In this document: positions 46,852 to 54,352 of the stretch, piece after piece
How positions within the stretch are numbered: position 1 is the first letter of the stretch
Layout: the number at the start of each line of letters is the position of its first letter
From: Duganella sp. CF517
Lineage (GTDB): Bacteria; Pseudomonadota; Gammaproteobacteria; Burkholderiales; Burkholderiaceae_D
DNA: 64,000 nt
Reading direction: 5' to 3'
Assembly (NCBI RefSeq): GCF_900110275.1
Contig: NZ_FODC01000001.1
Span: 1,031,198-1,095,197 of the forward strand
Program-made: the position numbers and the translations under genes
Notes under the pieces: generated by a model
Databases searched by the model: none
What the model was told of the DNA's origin: nothing
Seen by the model: the letters and a program-made list of their open reading frames with translations, nothing else

Positions 46852-49146
46852 TTACTTGGTTGGCTTGCCTGCGACGTTCAAGGTCTGCTTGGGTAGCTGC
46901 ACGGTGATGCTGGCGGCTTTGGTGTCCCCGGCGTCATGCGCCAGCAATACCTTGTAGCCACCGCTGGCGACGCGCCAGGTCTTCGATTTACCGTCATACA
47001 TGGCCAGCAGGCGCGGATCGACCGTCACGCTGACGTCCTTGCTCTCGCCGGGCGCGAGTTCGACCTTGTCCCAGCCGGCCAGGCGCTTCGGCGCTTCCCA
47101 CTTCACACCGACCGGCGAGACGTACACCTGCGGCACGTCCTTGCCCTTGACCGCGCCGGTGTTGGTGACCTTGAAGCTCAGTTGCAGCTTGCCGTCCTTC
47201 TGGCTGGCGGCCAGGCCGGAATACGAGAACTGCGTGTACGACAAGCCGTGACCGAACGGGAACAGCGGCTTGAGGCCCTTGGCGTCGAACCACTTGTAGC
47301 CGACCGTCGCGCCTTCGTGATAGTTGACGGTGAAGCGCTCGCGGTCCTTCTTCGGATCGCCATCGAGCTTGGGACGCGGCAGTTGGCTTTCGGAGACCGG
47401 GAAGGTGGTCGGCAAGTGGCCCGACGGATTGACCTCGCCATACAGCACGCGGGCGATGGCGTCGCCGCCGCCGCTGCCGGCGTACCATGCCTGCACCACG
47501 GCGGCGGTCTGGTCGACCCACGGCATCAGCACCGGACCGGAGCTCTCCAGCACCACCACCGTTTTCGGGTTGGCCTTGGCGACGGCGGCGATCAGCGCGT
47601 CCTGGTTGTTCGGCAGCGACAGCGACACGGCGTCGAGCGACTCGCCCACCCATTGCTCCGCGAAGACGATGACGACATCGGCGTCCGCCGCATCCTTGGC
47701 CGCCGACGCGGTGTCCTTGCCGTCGTTGTAGACCACCTTGGCGCCGCCGGCGCGGGCCTTGATCGCCTTCAGCGGCGACGACGGGTGGTACACCACGGGC
47801 CCCGGCCAGATGGTCGGCTCGATGCCCGGCACCGGATTGCCGCCGATCGGATACACCAGCGACGAGCCGCCGCCGGCCAGTACGCCCACATCCGAGTGCG
47901 CGCCGATGACGACGATCTTTTTGGCGCCGGCCTTGAGCGGCAGCACGCTGTTGCTGTTCTTCAGCAGGACGATGCCCTCTTCCGCGTCGGCCTGGCTGAC
48001 CAGCTTGTGGGCGTCGTAGTCGATCGAACCGCCTTCCTTGACCGGATTGTCGACCACGCCCTTGTCGAACATCGCCCACAGCACGCGGTAAGCCATGTTG
48101 TCCAGCCGCGCCTGCGGCACGTGGCCGTTTTCGACCGCCTCCTCCAGCGCGCCGCCGAAGTAGGCGGACTTGTCGAACTCCCAGCCGGAGTGCTGATCCA
48201 GGCCGCTGTTGGCCGCTTCCACGGTGCTGTGGACGGCGCCCCAGTCGGACATCACATAGCCCTTGAAGCCCCAGTCCTTCTTCAGCACCTGGTTGAGCAG
48301 GTAGTCGTTTTCGCAGGCGTAGACGCCGTTCAGGCGATTGTAGGAGCACATGACCGAGCCGGGGTTGGACTGCTCCAGAACGAACTGGAACGCCAGCAGG
48401 TCCGACATGCGGTTGCTGGTGTCGTCCAGGCGGGCGTCGAGCACGAAGCGACCGGTCTCCTGGTCGTTGACGGCGAAGTGCTTCATGGTCGCAATCAGAT
48501 TATTCGACTGGATGCCCTTGATCTGCTGCGCCACCATGGTGCCGGCCAGCAGCGGATCTTCGCCGGCGTATTCGAAGTTACGGCCGTTGCGCGGTTCGCG
48601 CAGCAGGTTTACGCCGCCGGCCAGCATGACGTTGAAGCCGGAGGCGCGCGCCTCGCGGCCGATCATCGCGCCGCCCTGGTAGGCAAGGTCGCGGTTCCAG
48701 GTGGCCGTGGTGGCCAGGCCGGAAGGCAGCGAGGTGCGCTCGCGCGGGTTTTTGCTCAATTGCGTGGCAACGCCAAGGCCGGCGTCGGTCTCGAACAGCG
48801 CCGGCAGGCCCAGTCGGGGCACGCCGGGAATGTAACCGGCCGAGAAAGGCAGCGCGGCCGGATGCTTCTTGGTTTTGTTGGGGACGAAATCGGCGCCGAA
48901 GTAGCCCAGCACCCAGTTCAGTTTTTCCTGCTGCGTCATGGCGTCCAGCGCCAGCTTGGCGCGCTTGTCGGAGCTCAGCGACTTGTCCAGCCACGGCTTG
49001 GAGGCCGGTTCGGCCGGCGCGCCCGCCTCTTGTCCGGCGGCGTAGGCCGGCAGCGCGGTGGCCACGGTGACGATGGTCGCGGCGGCAAGCGTTGCCGCCA
49101 CCGCCAGCGCGATGGCCAGCGGACGCAGGTTCAGTTCGGAATTCAT
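46852..49146 (-). CDS. GH3 beta-glycosidase (beta-glucosidase type)
   Basis: 764 residues from the ATG at 49146; the frame is open further upstream but runs into the permease gene. Signal peptide ends near ALPAYA. The GH3 N-domain has LFETDAGLGVATQL, KHFAVNDQET and the nucleophile Asp in GYVMSDWGAVHS; the C-domain has GSSLVYPIGGNP and VFAEQWVGESLD; an Fn3-like domain closes the chain (RLAGWDKVELAPGESKDVSV). In this operon it would remove beta-linked glucose from glucomannan oligosaccharides. Confidence 0.93.
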   Translation of the reverse strand: MNSELNLRPLAIALAVAATLAAATIVTVATALPAYAAGQEAGAPAEPASKPWLDKSLSSDKRAKLALDAMTQQEKLNWVLGYFGADFVPNKTKKHPAALPFSAGYIPGVPRLGLPALFETDAGLGVATQLSKNPRERTSLPSGLATTATWNRDLAYQGGAMIGREARASGFNVMLAGGVNLLREPRNGRNFEYAGEDPLLAGTMVAQQIKGIQSNNLIATMKHFAVNDQETGRFVLDARLDDTSNRMSDLLAFQFVLEQSNPGSVMCSYNRLNGVYACENDYLLNQVLKKDWGFKGYVMSDWGAVHSTVEAANSGLDQHSGWEFDKSAYFGGALEEAVENGHVPQARLDNMAYRVLWAMFDKGVVDNPVKEGGSIDYDAHKLVSQADAEEGIVLLKNSNSVLPLKAGAKKIVVIGAHSDVGVLAGGGSSLVYPIGGNPVPGIEPTIWPGPVVYHPSSPLKAIKARAGGAKVVYNDGKDTASAAKDAADADVVIVFAEQWVGESLDAVSLSLPNNQDALIAAVAKANPKTVVVLESSGPVLMPWVDQTAAVVQAWYAGSGGGDAIARVLYGEVNPSGHLPTTFPVSESQLPRPKLDGDPKKDRERFTVNYHEGATVGYKWFDAKGLKPLFPFGHGLSYTQFSYSGLAASQKDGKLQLSFKVTNTGAVKGKDVPQVYVSPVGVKWEAPKRLAGWDKVELAPGESKDVSVTVDPRLLAMYDGKSKTWRVASGGYKVLLAHDAGDTKAASITVQLPKQTLNVAGKPTK

Positions 49147-49193
49147 TAGCTGTCTCACTTTATTATTGGAGGGCGAAATCAAAGGATCGAAGA

Positions 49194-50462
49194 TCAACGG
49201 TCGGAGTACATGCCGGCGTACTTCAAACCGTAGTACAGGATAAAGGTATAGCAGGCGGCCGGCACGAAGAACGACAGCTGCAAGCCGATGGTGTCGGCCA
49301 GCAGCCCTTGCGCGAACGGCACCAGCGCGCCGCCGACGATGGCCATGCACAGGATGCCCGAGCCCTGGCTGGTCAGGGGGCCGAGCTTGTACAGCGCCAT
49401 GCTGAAAATGGTCGGGAACATGATGGAGTTGAACAGGCCGACGGCGATGACGGCCCACATGGCGACCGCGCCATGCGAGAAGATCGCCGTCAGCAGCAGC
49501 ACGATGGAGGCGGCCGAGTTGAACGCCAGCGCCTTGCCCGGGCTGACGTAGCGCATCACGCCGAAGCCGACGAAGCGGCCGATCATGGCGCCGAGCCAGT
49601 AGAAGCTGACGTAATTGGCGGCGGCGCCGTGCGACATGCCGGCGATGTTGGACTCGCCGAGGAAGTTGATCAGGAAGCTGCCGATGCTGACCTCTCCGCC
49701 GACGTACAGGAAGATGCCGATCGCGCCCAGCACCAAGTGGCGGTGCGACGTCACTTTTTTATCCAGCGTGTAGGCGCCCGATTCTTCGGCGTCGACGATC
49801 TTCGGCAGGCGCACCAGCGCGAACAGGATGGCGATGGCCAGCAAGGTGGCCGCCAGCACCAGGTACGGCCCCTGCACGGTCGCGGCCTCCTCGGCCTTGG
49901 TCTTGACGATGTTGGCGACGGCTGGAACGCCTTCGGACAGGATCAGGAAACCGCCAAGCGCCGGAGCGATCGCGGTGCCGAGCGAATTAAACGCCTGCGT
50001 CAAGGTCAGGCGGCTCGATGCGGTGGCCGGCGCGCCCAGCGCCGCGACGAAAGGGTTGGCGGACACTTGCAGGATGGTGATGCCGCCGGCGAGCACGAAC
50101 AACGCCAGCAGGAACAGCGCGTAGCCGCCCATCGAGGCGGGATAGAACATGGCGCAGCCGATGGCGGCGACCACCAGCCCGGCGACGGCGCCGCGCTGGT
50201 AGCCCAGCCGCTTGATCAACATGCCGGCGGGGAGCGAGACGATGAAGTAGGCGCCGAAGAAGCAGAACTGCACCAGCATCGCCTGCACATAGGTGAGCGT
50301 GTAAATCGATTTGAGGTGGGGAATCAGGACATCGTTCAGCGAGGTGATCAACCCCCACATGAAGAACAGCAGCGTGATGATCATCATCGGGAAGGTGGTG
50401 CTGCCTCCGCCCTGACGCGCATGATCGTGGGTGTTCAAAGTTGCCGGTGCAACGTGCTCCAT
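49194..50462 (-). CDS. MFS sugar permease of the mannan locus (FucP family)
   Basis: 422 residues, 12 hydrophobic segments. FucP-type marks: LFFMWGLITSLNDVLIPHLK, VQFCFFGAYFIVSLPAGMLI, LQVSANPFVAALGAP. It leads the seven-gene minus-strand operon, 47 bp before the GH3 gene. Importing mannose or glucose released in the periplasm is the expected role. AGAGGAGA lies upstream of the ATG. A promoter and operator site C lie just upstream. Confidence 0.9.
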   Translation of the reverse strand: MEHVAPATLNTHDHARQGGGSTTFPMMIITLLFFMWGLITSLNDVLIPHLKSIYTLTYVQAMLVQFCFFGAYFIVSLPAGMLIKRLGYQRGAVAGLVVAAIGCAMFYPASMGGYALFLLALFVLAGGITILQVSANPFVAALGAPATASSRLTLTQAFNSLGTAIAPALGGFLILSEGVPAVANIVKTKAEEAATVQGPYLVLAATLLAIAILFALVRLPKIVDAEESGAYTLDKKVTSHRHLVLGAIGIFLYVGGEVSIGSFLINFLGESNIAGMSHGAAANYVSFYWLGAMIGRFVGFGVMRYVSPGKALAFNSAASIVLLLTAIFSHGAVAMWAVIAVGLFNSIMFPTIFSMALYKLGPLTSQGSGILCMAIVGGALVPFAQGLLADTIGLQLSFFVPAACYTFILYYGLKYAGMYSDR

Positions 50463-50502
50463 CAGCTGTCTCCTCTTGGATGGTTTTTATATTAGTGAAA
50501 AG

Positions 50503-50531
50503 ATTCTGCATCGGCGACGCCCAAGGGTCAA
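50503..50531 (-). promoter_or_regulatory. Promoter of the mannan glycosidase operon
   Basis: On the minus strand TTGACC (50531-50526), 17 bp, CAGAAT (50508-50503). The start would be near 50496, giving a 34-base leader to the permease ATG. Operator C ends 23 bp upstream of the -35 box. Confidence 0.6.
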
Positions 50532-50554
50532 ACAGCAAGCGAATTTGAGGCGCA

Positions 50555-50575
50555 GTTTAGCCGCCTTCACTAAAC
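50555..50575 (-). promoter_or_regulatory. Mannan-regulon operator, site C
   Basis: On the minus strand: arms GTTTAGTGAA and GCTAAAC with central GGCG. It faces the permease-glycosidase operon and is centred about 69 bp upstream of the predicted start, not on the promoter core. Confidence 0.75.
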
Positions 50576-50631
50576 ACACGATGCAAGGCGATACGCCGTG
50601 TTGCGGCGCAGCGTACGGCTAAAATCGGCGT

Positions 50632-50652
50632 GTTTAGTAAATTGCGCTAAAC
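50632..50652 (+). promoter_or_regulatory. Mannan-regulon operator, site B
   Basis: Arms GTTTAGTAAA and GCTAAAC with central TTGC. It faces the lacI-type gene, 24 bp before the TTGACC element at 50677-50682. A matching -10 box for that element is not obvious. Confidence 0.75.
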
Positions 50653-50773
50653 TTTTCGAGAAAGTCGACGTGTCGTTTGACCGTGGCTGGACGATTATGC
50701 AAGACTGTATTCACACCAGAAACCCGCCGACGGCACCGCCGCGAGCCGGTTCATGAGAGATTTGGAGACCGAG

Positions 50774-51838
50774 ATGGGCGATTCCACAAATAGCGCTGCG
50801 ACCACCGGAGTGACGATACGGGATATCGCACGCGTGGCCGGCGTGTCGGCGGGGACCATTTCACGCGCCCTGAAAAACGAACCGGGATTGACCGAAGCCA
50901 CGCGCCAGATGGTGCTGGAGGCGGCGCGCAAGCTCGGTTACGACTTTTGCAAGCTGCGGCCGAAACGTCTGCGCCGCCTGACTTTCCTGCTGCACCGACA
51001 GCACAACACCGCCTCGAGCAGCCCTTTCTACTCCCCGGTGCTGCACGGGGCCGAGGAGGCCTGCCGCAAACAGGGCATCGTGCTGTCGTTCATGGCGGTC
51101 GGCCCGGCCGATGGATTGATCGACCAGATACGCATGCACGCGCCGGACGGTATCGTCTGCGCCGGCTTCTTCGAGCCCGAAACCTTGAGCGCCCTGCGCT
51201 CGACCGGCAAGCAGCTGGTGCTGATTGATATGAAGCTGCGCGGTTACAGCTCGGTCAACCCGGACAATATGATGGGCGGCTACCTGGCCACCAAGCACCT
51301 GATCGACACCGGCCGCACGCGGGTGGGTTTTATTTCAGGTCCGCTGTCGCACTACAGTATTCGCGAGCGGGCGCGCGGCTACCGCCAGGCCCTGTTCGAA
51401 GAGGGCATTCTGGCCGACCCGCGTATGGAAGCGGGCCTGCCGGACGGCGTCGACCTGGAAACCGGCGCATGGGAGGCGATGGAGCAGTTGCTGGCCCTTC
51501 CCCATCCGCCGGACGCCGTCTTTTGCTACAACGACAGCGCCGCGCTGGTGGCGATGCGCTGCTGCCTGGCCAAGGGATTGAAGGTCCCGCATGACATCGC
51601 GATCGTCGGCTTCGACGATATTTCGACCGCCGTGCTGGGACACCGGCCGTTGACGACGCTGCGCATCGATAAGAAGGCGCTCGGCGCGCTGGGCGTGGAA
51701 ATGCTGTTGAATGGCCCGCATAACGAACCGGTGGAAAAAATCGCGCCGGTGGAGCTGGTGGTGAGGGCCAGCACGGTGTTCGACGGCTGGCGGGTACAGA
51801 AGCCGCAGGGCAAAGGAGGCAGCGTGGCCGCCGCCTGA
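50774..51838 (+). CDS. LacI-family regulator of the mannan locus
   Basis: 354 residues from the ATG at 50774, which has GGAG six bases upstream; the ATG at 50753 has no ribosome site. N-terminal helix-turn-helix and hinge: VTIRDIARVAGVSAGTISRA, then LTEATRQMVLEAARKLGY. The periplasmic-binding-protein-like effector domain follows (VLHGAEEACRKQGIVLSF, GRTRVGFISGPLSHYSIRER, IAIVGFDDISTAVLG). It is transcribed with sugar isomerase and fructokinase genes, so mannose or a manno-oligosaccharide is a plausible effector. It most likely binds the three 21-bp sites. Confidence 0.93.
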   Translation: MGDSTNSAATTGVTIRDIARVAGVSAGTISRALKNEPGLTEATRQMVLEAARKLGYDFCKLRPKRLRRLTFLLHRQHNTASSSPFYSPVLHGAEEACRKQGIVLSFMAVGPADGLIDQIRMHAPDGIVCAGFFEPETLSALRSTGKQLVLIDMKLRGYSSVNPDNMMGGYLATKHLIDTGRTRVGFISGPLSHYSIRERARGYRQALFEEGILADPRMEAGLPDGVDLETGAWEAMEQLLALPHPPDAVFCYNDSAALVAMRCCLAKGLKVPHDIAIVGFDDISTAVLGHRPLTTLRIDKKALGALGVEMLLNGPHNEPVEKIAPVELVVRASTVFDGWRVQKPQGKGGSVAAA

Positions 51839-51873
51839 AACTAGCTAGACCGAGCAAGGTCGCGCAACAACTG

Positions 51874-51894
51874 GCATCGGCTCCGCGCCGATGC
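51874..51894. other. Inverted repeat after the lacI-type gene
   Basis: GCATCGGC and GCCGATGC with a 5-base loop, 36 bp after the regulator stop. No T run follows, so it may only reduce read-through into the downstream metabolic genes. No regulon operator is seen between here and 51972. Confidence 0.45.
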
Positions 51895-51972
51895 GGGGGC
51901 CTGTGCGCGCCCGAAAATATACCACCGGGCAGCCGTAAAAAGCGCCCTGCCTATCAACTAAAAACGGACCCA

Positions 51973-53187
51973 ATGATGGTACCAGATTTTCAATCCCGCG
52001 CAACGCTGCTCAACCACATCCGCCACACCCGCAACTTCTACGACAGCCGTTGCGTGGACCCGAGCGGCGGCTTCTATCACTTCTACAAGGATGACGGCAC
52101 CGTCTACGATAGCCGCACGCGCCATCTGGTCAGCAGCACGCGCTTCATCTTCACGCACGCGATGGCGTGGCGCCAGTTCGGCGAGGCGGCCGACCAGCAG
52201 CGCCTGCGCCACGGCCTGGCCTTCCTGCGCGCCGCCCACCGCAACCCGGCGACCGGCGGCTACGCCTGGCAACTGGACTGGAACAACGGCGAAGGCCGCG
52301 TCACCGACGGCACCAACCACTGTTACGGCCTGGCCTTCGTGCTGCTCGCCTACAGCCACGCGCTGATGGCCGGCGAAGCCGACGCCCGCGCATGGATCGA
52401 CGAAACCTTCGAACTGATGGAACAGCGCTTCTGGGACGCCGACTACGGCCTGTACGCCGACGAGGCCAGCGCCGACTGGTCGACCCTTGACGCCTATCGC
52501 GGCCAGAACGCCAACATGCACGCCTGCGAGGCGCTGATCGCCGCCTTCGAAGCGACCGGCGAGCGCGCCTTCCTGCTGCGCGCCGAAACGCTGGCGCGCA
52601 ACATCACGCAACGCCAGGCCGCGTTGGCGGACAATCTGATTTGGGAGCACTACCACGCCGACTGGTCGGTCGACACCGAGTACAACCGCCACGACAAGAG
52701 CAACATCTTCCGTCCGTGGGGCTACCAGCCGGGCCACCTGACCGAATGGGCCAAGCTGCTGCTGCTGCTGGAGCGTCACGGCGACCAGCTGGAAGGCGGC
52801 AAGGACTGGCTGCTGCCGCGCGCGGTGGAGTTGTTCAACGCGGCGATGGACAAGGCATGGGACGCGCAGCACGGCGGCATCTACTACGGTTTCGGCCCGG
52901 ACGACAGCATCTGCGACGATCTCAAATACTTCTGGGTGCAGGCCGAGAGCCTGGCCACCGCCGCCCTGCTGGGCGCGCGCACCGGCGAGGCAAGCTACTG
53001 GACCTGGTACGACAAGATCTGGGCCTATAGCTGGGAGCATTTCGTCGATCACCAATACGGCGCGTGGTACCGCATCCTCGGCGCCGACAACAGCAAGCTG
53101 ACGGACGAGAAAAGCCCGGCCGGCAAAGTGGATTACCACACCATGGGCGCCTGCTACGAAGTGCTCAACGTATTGAAGAAGGATTGA
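51973..53187 (+). CDS. AGE-family sugar isomerase/epimerase (mannose isomerase type)
   Basis: 404 residues of the N-acylglucosamine 2-epimerase fold, an (alpha/alpha)6 barrel. Catalytic His candidates lie in RFIFTHAMAW, NANMHACEALIAAFEATGE and RPWGYQPGHLTEWAKLL. Members are mannose isomerase (YihS-like), cellobiose 2-epimerase and GlcNAc 2-epimerase. Because a fructokinase follows and the locus degrades mannan, conversion of free mannose to fructose fits best; mannobiose epimerisation is the main alternative. No signal peptide, so cytoplasmic. Confidence 0.85.
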   Translation: MMVPDFQSRATLLNHIRHTRNFYDSRCVDPSGGFYHFYKDDGTVYDSRTRHLVSSTRFIFTHAMAWRQFGEAADQQRLRHGLAFLRAAHRNPATGGYAWQLDWNNGEGRVTDGTNHCYGLAFVLLAYSHALMAGEADARAWIDETFELMEQRFWDADYGLYADEASADWSTLDAYRGQNANMHACEALIAAFEATGERAFLLRAETLARNITQRQAALADNLIWEHYHADWSVDTEYNRHDKSNIFRPWGYQPGHLTEWAKLLLLLERHGDQLEGGKDWLLPRAVELFNAAMDKAWDAQHGGIYYGFGPDDSICDDLKYFWVQAESLATAALLGARTGEASYWTWYDKIWAYSWEHFVDHQYGAWYRILGADNSKLTDEKSPAGKVDYHTMGACYEVLNVLKKD

Positions 53188-53188
53188 G

Positions 53189-54121
53189 ATGGCGAATTTT
53201 CCTTTGTTTGTCGCGGCGGGCGAGGCGCTGACCGACATGATCGTGCAGGACGGCGACCAGCCCAATCCCCAGCGCTGGCTCAGCCAGGTCGGCGGCTCGA
53301 CCTGGAACGTGGCGCGCACGATGGCCAAGCTGGAGGTGCCGACCGCGTTCGCCGGCGCCGTCAGCGTCGACGTCTTCGGCGACGCGCTGCACGGCGCCAG
53401 CGAAGCGGCCAACCTCGACATGCGCTTCCTGCAGCGCTATGCGAAATCGCCGCTGCTGGCGATCGTGCACCGCACCGATCCGCCGGCCTACTTCTTCGTC
53501 GGCGACGACAGCGCCGACCTGCACTTCGACGCCGCGCTGCTGCCGGAAGGCTGGCGCGCACACTGCAAATGGGTGCACTTCGGCGGCATCAGCCTGGCGC
53601 GCCAGCCGCTGGCCGGCAAGCTGGTGGCGCTGGCCGAGCAGCTCAAACTGGACGGCGTGCGCATCAGCTTCGATCCGAACTACCGGCTGCTGATGGACGA
53701 GCGTTACGATGCGACCTTGCGCCGCATGACGGAGCTGGCCGACGTGGTCAAGGTGTCGGAAGAGGATCTGGCGGGCCTGTTCCGCACCGGCGACATCGAG
53801 ACGGCGTTCGCCACGCTGCGCGGCTGGAATCCGGCGGCCACCTATCTGTACACCAAGGGCGGCGACGGCGCCTCGCTGCACATCGGCGGCGAGCAATGGG
53901 CGCTGCCGGCGCCGCGCATCACCGTGGTCGATTCGGTCGGCGCGGGCGACGCCAGCATCGCCGCGCTGGCCTACAGCATGATGCACAACGCCGAACGCGC
54001 GCCGCTGGAGCACCTGCGCTTCGCGGTGGCCGCCGGCGCCGCCGCCTGCCTGGCGGCGGGCGCCTCGCCGCCGTCGCTGGCGGCGATCGAAGCGCTGCTG
54101 ACGTCGACCGCCGACGCCTGA
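53189..54121 (+). CDS. PfkB-family fructokinase
   Basis: 310 residues. The N-terminal PfkB motif is QVGGSTWNVARTMAKLEVP, and the C-terminal signature with catalytic Asp254 is DSVGAGDASIAAL. ISFDPNYR is typical of fructokinases. AAGGA overlapping the end of the isomerase gene is its ribosome site; the genes are 1 bp apart. It would make fructose 6-phosphate from the isomerase product. The C-terminus is Ala-rich. Confidence 0.9.
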   Translation: MANFPLFVAAGEALTDMIVQDGDQPNPQRWLSQVGGSTWNVARTMAKLEVPTAFAGAVSVDVFGDALHGASEAANLDMRFLQRYAKSPLLAIVHRTDPPAYFFVGDDSADLHFDAALLPEGWRAHCKWVHFGGISLARQPLAGKLVALAEQLKLDGVRISFDPNYRLLMDERYDATLRRMTELADVVKVSEEDLAGLFRTGDIETAFATLRGWNPAATYLYTKGGDGASLHIGGEQWALPAPRITVVDSVGAGDASIAALAYSMMHNAERAPLEHLRFAVAAGAAACLAAGASPPSLAAIEALLTSTADA

Positions 54122-54145
54122 GCCACGTTAGCATATTGACACGTT

Positions 54146-54177
54146 GGTCGGATTGGCCGCCATGGCGCAATCCGACC
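54146..54177. terminator. Hairpin after the fructokinase gene
   Basis: GGTCGGATTG at 54146-54155 pairs exactly with CAATCCGACC at 54168-54177, loop 12 bases. It closes the regulator-isomerase-kinase unit, 24 bp past the stop. No T run. Confidence 0.6.
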
Positions 54178-54352
54178 GGCGTCGTAGCAAATTAATCATC
54201 TTCCTTCAACAAGCCGCTGAAACATTATTCTTTGAGCTATGTCAAAGGTGCGGCACTGGCGTTAACCCAACATTTGACCCGTGTCAGTGCGAACATAAAT
54301 GTTTTTCCGGTGCTACACTCGGAAAGTCTTTGTTCCAACTGAGAGGCTTTCC

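Larger units (their letters stand above)
50463..50773. other. Divergent control region of the mannan locus
   Basis: 311 bp without a gene, between the permease (-) and the lacI-type gene (+). It holds promoter C (50503-50531), operator C (50555-50575), operator B (50632-50652) and a TTGACC element at 50677-50682. The centres of operators B and C are 77 bp apart, so a repressor or activator tetramer could bridge them. Confidence 0.8.
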
